NCBI GenBank assembly: GCA_017311185.1
Contig: JAESUZ010003505.1
Location: 1,116,001-1,180,000, forward strand
Origin: Proteles cristata cristata
Taxonomy: Eukaryota; Chordata; Mammalia; Carnivora; Hyaenidae
DNA: 64,000 nucleotides
Direction: 5' to 3'
Made by a program: the position numbers and the translations under genes. Below the pieces are notes generated by a model that searched no databases, was not told where the DNA came from, and saw only the letters and a program-made list of their open reading frames with translations. This document shows, one piece after another, positions 58,578 through 64,000 of this stretch (its first letter is position 1; every line of letters starts with the position of its first letter).

Positions 58578-60062
58578 GATCCAGGTTAGAAATAAGGAGA
58601 AAAATTATCATGAGAAAAATGGAGTGGTTGAGAAGATGTTTTATTTAATACACATATCCATCACACAAAAAATAGGGAGCCAACAATAAGCTAGAAAATG
58701 TCTAACAGTATAGCAGTCACTGTGGAAAGACAGAAGACTGGGAAAAGACAAAGAAAGAAAACCATGAAACTGCTTATCCAGTTGACTTGAGGGGCTGACT
58801 GTTCTGTTTTGGAGATATAATATCCCCCAAATAAATTCAGGGTGGCTACCAGCAAAATATCAGCAAGCTGCTAGAGCAAATGACCAGAAAATGACAAACT
58901 GGGGATGTTAAGTCCCAGTCATTAATGAGCGGGCATTGAATATATTTTGTGATCGCTTAGACCTGTCATAAAAATGAACGCTGAGCCTCAGAGAAATCTG
59001 AGCAGGCCCAAGGTACAAAAATAATAAGGAATAGAAGTACCTCAGCTTGGGGAGCAGAAAAAGAGGCTGGCATTTGCAAATGTGCTATTTATTTGGTAAA
59101 CAAAATTACATCTTGGACCATGCGCTATCTGAACGCTCTTCAATATTCACCCATCCCTTCAATGTTCACTGCACTTGTCTATTTATAATTAAAATCCCTC
59201 ATTCTCCATCCATGCATTATTTTCTTCCTGAACATTTTGCTCTCCACATGTGTATCTATTTAAGTGCACTCCTTTAGAGATCAGTTACCCAGAGCCCACA
59301 TGCCATTAAGGATTTAATAAAATATATATTTTAGGATAAAATAAAACTATTTCACTGCTCTTTATTTAGACTCTTTCTTACCATAAAAATAAAGTATCAG
59401 TCATAACTTTTCAATGTATGATTTTAAAGGTTCCTTTAAAAAAATCGTGGTTTATCTGAATTCAACACGTTTATTAGTGCTGATTTACAATGGGAGTGTG
59501 CTTGAGAGTAGATGCAATATTCACATGCCAAATGAATTCATTAAGGCCAGTGTGATTACAGTGAATGTCACATGAATTAATAATAGTGGGACCTCTAAGT
59601 GTTACCATTACTTTCACAGTGTGTTACTGTTTTTATACTTATGAGCCCTGAGGATAAATGACACATATTACCCTCATATGTTAATTGTATCTTGATAATC
59701 AAAGGTTTGTCTAGCAATCTAGTGGGCTGTAAAAATTTCTAGCCCCCTATATATGGAGAAATTACTATTATTTATAAGTTTCATTGAAGAGTCATTCAGT
59801 ATTTTAGATTCCAATTATAAATGGCATTCATGGTAGGCCTCCCACACATTCAGTGAAATGTTACAGCCTTTAGACATGGTTTCCATGGCCAGTGTTTACA
59901 GTGAAGAATTTAAATTGCTGAGAACTTTTTTCTGGGAGTTTTTATTTACATTTCCTTGAGACTAGATACATGATTAGAGATATACATATACCCGTCTATG
60001 CAGTTATTCTTCATTCTAATAAACATGTTCACACAGAGGTTCACAAATAGACATAGACACTC
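58578..60062. other. Repeat-poor unique block
   Basis: No repeat recognised. 59440-59880 has TAATTG and ATTAAT words and could be conserved non-coding sequence. No credible frame. Confidence 0.38.
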
Positions 60063-60140
60063 ATAGTGGCTCAGTTACATGATCTTGGAATAATTTTCTC
60101 TTTGACAGCAGCTCTCTCATCAGCAAAATTATAATGAAGC
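60063..60140 (+). mobile_element. MIR-like remnant
   Basis: CATGATCTTGGAATAATTTT and CTCTCATCAGCAAAATTATA resemble the MIR middle. Weak. Confidence 0.35.
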
Positions 60141-60174
60141 TGCCAAACATCTCTTTAAAAAAAAACAGCTTTGA

Positions 60175-60388
60175 GGGGCACCTGAGTGTCTCAGTCAGTT
60201 GGGCATCCAACTTCGGCTCAGGTCAAGATCTCACCATCTGTGAGTGTGAGCCCCGTGTCGAGCTCTGTGATGACAGCTCAGAGCCTGAAGCCTGCTTTGG
60301 ATTCTCTCTCTCTCTCTCTCAGCCCCTCCCCCACTTGCACTCCATCTCTGTCTCTCAAAAATAAATAAACATAAAAAATAAAATAAAA
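60175..60388 (+). mobile_element. Can-SINE
   Basis: The head GGGGCACCTGAGTGTCTCAG has a full body, then CT tract and AAATAAATAAACAT tail. AGCTTTGA at 60167-60174 and 60391-60398 is the TSD core. Confidence 0.94.
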
Positions 60389-60459
60389 TGAGCTTTGAAA
60401 CATCTGACCGTATAGAAGGTACACAACATGCCTCTTTCTTCCCATTCCTAACCCAGCTT

Positions 60460-60461
<2 letters not shown>

Positions 60462-60499
<38 letters not shown>
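60462..60499. repeat. (GT)n microsatellite
   Basis: 19 uninterrupted GT units. Confidence 0.97.
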
Positions 60500-60502
<3 letters not shown>

Positions 60503-61017
60503 TCTAGTGACAATTGTTTAGAATTGCAGGTGTTTAGGGGCTTGGGATGGATGAAAAAAGAAAGGGTTGAAATGAAAGAAAGCCATTTGTTGGAGCCACA
60601 CCAGGAGTAATGGATTTATTCCCTAGATAAAATCATCATAAGTCCAGACTTTCAAATATGAAACAAGAGAAAAATAAGGAAAGATCTTCAAATCCTATGA
60701 GGAAAAAAATGATGAAACTTGAGGCGTATTATTCTTTTGACCTCAAGCATCAGTACCCCATGTCTTTTATAGTTCACTAAATAGAAGATTTATTTGCTTG
60801 CTAATTTTAATGATTGAACATTATAAATCTGCAAGCTCCGTCCCACTTCTTGCTTTCTACTTGTTACCCTTCCATATTTCTTACTGCTAACTAAGAATAA
60901 GGTCAGTAAATATTACTTCTATTTCAATGGTAGGTAGGCTTCTGAAGGGAAACTGGATGATATGGAAGACCATCATTTATAATGTTGGTTTTTCTTAATG
61001 GAAAAAAATCTGATTTT
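60500..61017. other. Unique sequence
   Basis: Nothing recognised. Confidence 0.4.
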
Positions 61018-61215
61018 CTTTCTTTTTTAATGTTTATTTGTTTTTGAAAGACAGAGAGAGCAGGGTACGGGCAGAGAAAGAGAGAAAAGATCCCAAGAAG
61101 GCTCAATTCTCTCAGTAGAGCCCACCATGGGGCTTGAAGCTTCAAAATGCATGATGTCTACTTGAGCCAATCTTGAAAGTCCGATGCCTAACGGACTGAG
61201 CCACCCAGGTGCTCC
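61018..61215 (-). mobile_element. Can-SINE, diverged
   Basis: CTTTCTTTTTTAATGTTTAT tail, GATCCCAAGAAGGCTC, and head GACTGAGCCACCCAGGTGCT. Several small indels mark an older copy. No convincing TSD. Confidence 0.88.
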
Positions 61216-61869
61216 AGAACATTCTGATATTTAGTCACCTGAATAGTATCATTGTGTAATACAACAATTTTAAAATGGGTACTCTCCCTCCTGTTCAAAA
61301 TTTCAGTCACTGCCTTAATGTCTTTCATGGTATGCACCTCAAGTTTATAGGTGATAGGAAACTGTGATGAATAATTAATTTTAATGATGGTAGCATGTAG
61401 ATCCAAAAAGATCTGCACCAGCTTGAACAATAGGTATATACTTGAACAATAATAAATACAGTCCTAAACCTATATTCACCCTCTCCACCCCCCAAAAATA
61501 TTAAACAAATTTCAGGGATTAGTCAAGGAGGCTCGGCAGAAATATTCATGAGAATTAGATTTTAGTTGATTATAAATTCAGTAACAGCCAACTGTATGAT
61601 AAAACTAAAGATATAATATTCTCTTGGGCTATATTAATAGAAGTATAGTATCAGAATCAAGGAGATAATAATCCCTCTTGTACCCAGTTTGACAGGTCAA
61701 ATGTGAAGGACTATACTTAGTTCTAAGTCTCCTTTTTCAAAAAGGCATTGCAATCCTTGGTGCTTCCAGACGACAGGTGTGGTATTGCTTAAGAGAATTA
61801 TAGAAGATACCCCAGGAGATATTGCTTAGAAAACCGAGATGATGAAATTCATTGTGAATATTATAGTGA
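61216..61869. other. Unique sequence
   Basis: Nothing recognised apart from a short duplicated ACTTGAACAATA near 61425-61450. Confidence 0.4.
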
Positions 61870-62090
61870 TCATCAAATATTTAAGGAACAAATATGTGAA
61901 AGGGGAAATATTTAGTTTGTGGTGCTCCAAAGATTAGAACCTCACCGGCTACTATACAGCTATAGAGTTTTGGCTCAGCACAAGAAAAAACTATTACAAT
62001 TAGATCTGAAAATAGAACTGCCTATTCCCTGAATAGATAAATTCATTGCCCCTGGTAAGACTCAAGTAGAGATTGAAACACCACCCTGTT
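61870..62090 (+). mobile_element. L3/CR1-like LINE 3' remnant
   Basis: GGCTCAGCACAAGAAAAAAC, TACAATTAGATCTGAAAATA, AACTGCCTATTCCCTGAATA and CTCAAGTAGAGATTGAAACA resemble the 3' region of ancient CR1-type LINEs of mammals. Strongly diverged, so the family call is tentative. It abuts the minisatellite. Confidence 0.4.
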
Positions 62091-62100
62091 GGGGGAAGGA

Positions 62101-63040
62101 AGGAGAGAGGCATTAAATAGTGAAGGAAGTCATTACCTAGTGGAGGAAGTCATTACACAGTTGAGGAGGGCATTGCACAGTAGAGGAAGGCATTACACAG
62201 TGGAGGAAGGCATTACACAGTGGAGGAGGGCATTACACAGTGGAGGAAGGCATTACACAGTGGAGGAAGGCATTACATAGTGGAGGAAGGCATTACACAG
62301 TGGAGGAGGGCATTACATAGTGGAGGAAGACATTACATAGTGGAGGAGGGCATTACACAGTGGAGGAAGGCATTACACAGTGGAGGAAGACATTATATAG
62401 TGGAGGAAGGCATTACACAGTGGAGGAAGGCATTACACAGTGGAGGAGGGCATTACATAGTGGAGGAAGGCGTTACACAGTGGAGGAAGGCATTACACAG
62501 TGGAGGAGGGCATTACATAGTGGAGGAAGACATTACATAGTGGAGGAAGGCATTACATAGTGGAGAAAGGCATTACATAGTGGAGGAGGGCATTACACAG
62601 TGGAGGAAGGCATTACACAGTGGAGGAGGGCATTACACAGTGGAGGAAGGCATTACACAGTGGAGGAGGGCATTACACAGTGGAGGAGGGCATTACACAG
62701 TGGAGGAGGGCATTACACAGTGGAGGAGGGCATTACATAGTGGAGGAAGGCATTACATAGTGGAGGAAGGCATTACATAGTGGAGGCAGACATTACATAG
62801 TGGAGGAAGGCATTACATAGTGGAGAAAGGCATTACACAGTGGAGGAGGGCATTACATAGTGGAGGAAGGCATTACACAGTGGAGGAGGGCATTACATAG
62901 TGGAGGAAGACATTACATAGTGGAGGAGGGCATTACACAGTGGAGGAAGGCATTACACAGTGGAGGAAGGCATTACACAGTGGAGGAAGACATTATATAG
63001 TGGAGGAAGGCATTACATAGTGGAGGAAGGCATTACCTAG
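62101..63040. repeat. 20-bp minisatellite, 47 copies
   Basis: 47 consecutive units of exactly 20 bp with no insertion or deletion. The common unit is TGGAGGAAGGCATTACACAG. Sequence varies mainly at two places: GGAAGG/GGAGGG/GGAAGA, and ACACAG/ACATAG/ATATAG. The first few units (62101-62200) and the last are the most diverged, as expected of array edges. Because 20 is not a multiple of 3, each 60 bp encodes the same 20-residue peptide in every frame, giving long spurious + frames (62089-62780) that stop only where ACATAG puts TAG in phase. Not a gene. Confidence 0.98.
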
Positions 63041-64000
63041 AAGGATGGACAAGGGAGTGACTATTTACTTTTATGGTGACTATAAGAAAGACATTTTACA
63101 TTATGAGTACTCACACAAGTTAGTACATAGAATTTCAAATAAAATGTTTATAAAATAATACCCTCATTATACACAATTCGTTTATAAATTCTCTCTAGTC
63201 CAGTTGTATGAATTTCAGTTTTTTTAATATTATGACATTTTGCTAGATTGGTTTCACATCCCAATAATGGATCATGATCCAAAGGTTGAAAAACACTGAA
63301 CTAGGGGGCCATTCCCAACTCCAAGAGTCTACCCTTCTGGTAGATGTAATGGAGAGGGCTAAAGTTCTCTGATGATTATAAGTGGATGCCCCCTACATAA
63401 CGGATGGTCATAAGCAAACAGACAGCATTACAATGAATTTCCTGCAACTTCTCTCATGATTTGTTTCCATTTAAATTTGGAAATGTAATTATGAATATAA
63501 TAATTGGGGCCGCTTTGTTACACACACGTAATCTATTTGATTTCACAAAAATGCCTAGCAATAAAGTCTAGCACCTAAGTTGAAAGGATGCAGCGGAAGT
63601 TCTTAGCTATTTCTTGATAATTCGGTGTAACCACTCTATCGCTAAAAAAGAAATTGTGGTACAGTGAGAAGGCGTGGCAGATGGACAGTAAGAGGTGCAG
63701 GAGGAATATGATTAGTGACTATAAGCACCTTATATCTAGAATGAGGGATGGAGAATTAGACTGTAAGTCTTGAGAGTTTACCTGCGAGTTAGCCTGCCTA
63801 CCACAGGCCTCTGTGAGCACGTGATTCAAAAACAAACATCCCTCAAGGAGGATCTCAGACAAAGAGGAGGTGTGGGGAAGGAAAGGGACTTGTCCCCAAC
63901 CATGTACGTGGAACTTGGTGTCATTGCTGTAACATTAAGAACACTATAAAAAAAATATCAGGGGCTGGGATGTATTCCTTATGGGCCTTGGGTTTCTTTT
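63041..64000. other. Unique sequence to window end
   Basis: GGTTGAAAAACACTGAACTA (63277-63296) resembles the end of an ancient hAT-type DNA transposon, but is too short to call. Otherwise nothing is recognised. Confidence 0.35.

Noticed and set aside
62101..63040. CRISPR-like array
   Set aside because: Units are directly contiguous with no unique spacers, and the genome is mammalian. It is a minisatellite.
63240..63300. hAT-type DNA transposon end
   Set aside because: Only about 20 bp of resemblance. Too short to support without a library search.

Overview
The window is mammalian nuclear DNA, almost certainly from a cat-family carnivore. The main evidence is about 30 copies of a tRNA-Lys-derived Can-SINE of the felid type. 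Each has a head resembling GGGGCGCCTGGGTGGCTCAG, a tRNA B-box-like segment (GGTTCGAGCCC), a CT-rich stretch and an AATAAA-rich tail. The copies lie on both strands and many have clear target-site duplications (TSDs). Older mammalian repeats (MIR, L2, L3/CR1-like and L1 fragments) lie between them. I see no bacterial, phage, plasmid or viral gene and no CRISPR array.

No protein-coding gene could be recognised. Every open frame of 60-160 codons is either inside a SINE, LINE or simple repeat, or is an isolated frame with no family resemblance. The best hints of transcribed sequence are two short GC-richer islands on the + strand, 12214-12372 and 30397-30593. Each has a consensus splice acceptor, a consensus donor (GTGAGT) and a frame open across the whole interval. 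A weaker third candidate is 1392-1521. The window is best read as gene desert or deep intron.

Layout. 0-11 kb: mostly unique AT-rich DNA with six SINEs, an L1 3' end at 6252 and a CpG-containing block near 8 kb. 10.7-11.4 kb: an L2 fragment on the - strand. 12-14.8 kb: repeat-poor DNA with the first strong exon candidate. 14.8-18 kb: a long decayed L2 on the - strand, broken by four SINEs. 22.5-29.6 kb: the repeat-dense core, with two old L1 regions on the - strand, an L2 fragment, a long polypyrimidine tract and nested SINEs. 30-32.5 kb: the second exon candidate and four SINEs. 32.5-49.9 kb: largely repeat-poor DNA with long stretches free of young insertions, which may hold conserved regulatory elements. 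50-61 kb: mixed, with two very young SINEs, STRs and an L2 fragment. 62.1-63.04 kb: a striking minisatellite of 47 units of exactly 20 bp, followed by unique sequence to the end.

No set of genes works together here. The interest lies in repeat biology (a young SINE subfamily and a minisatellite with higher-order duplication), the possible unannotated exons, and the repeat-poor blocks that may be regulatory. All family assignments are from reading the sequence, without database comparison.
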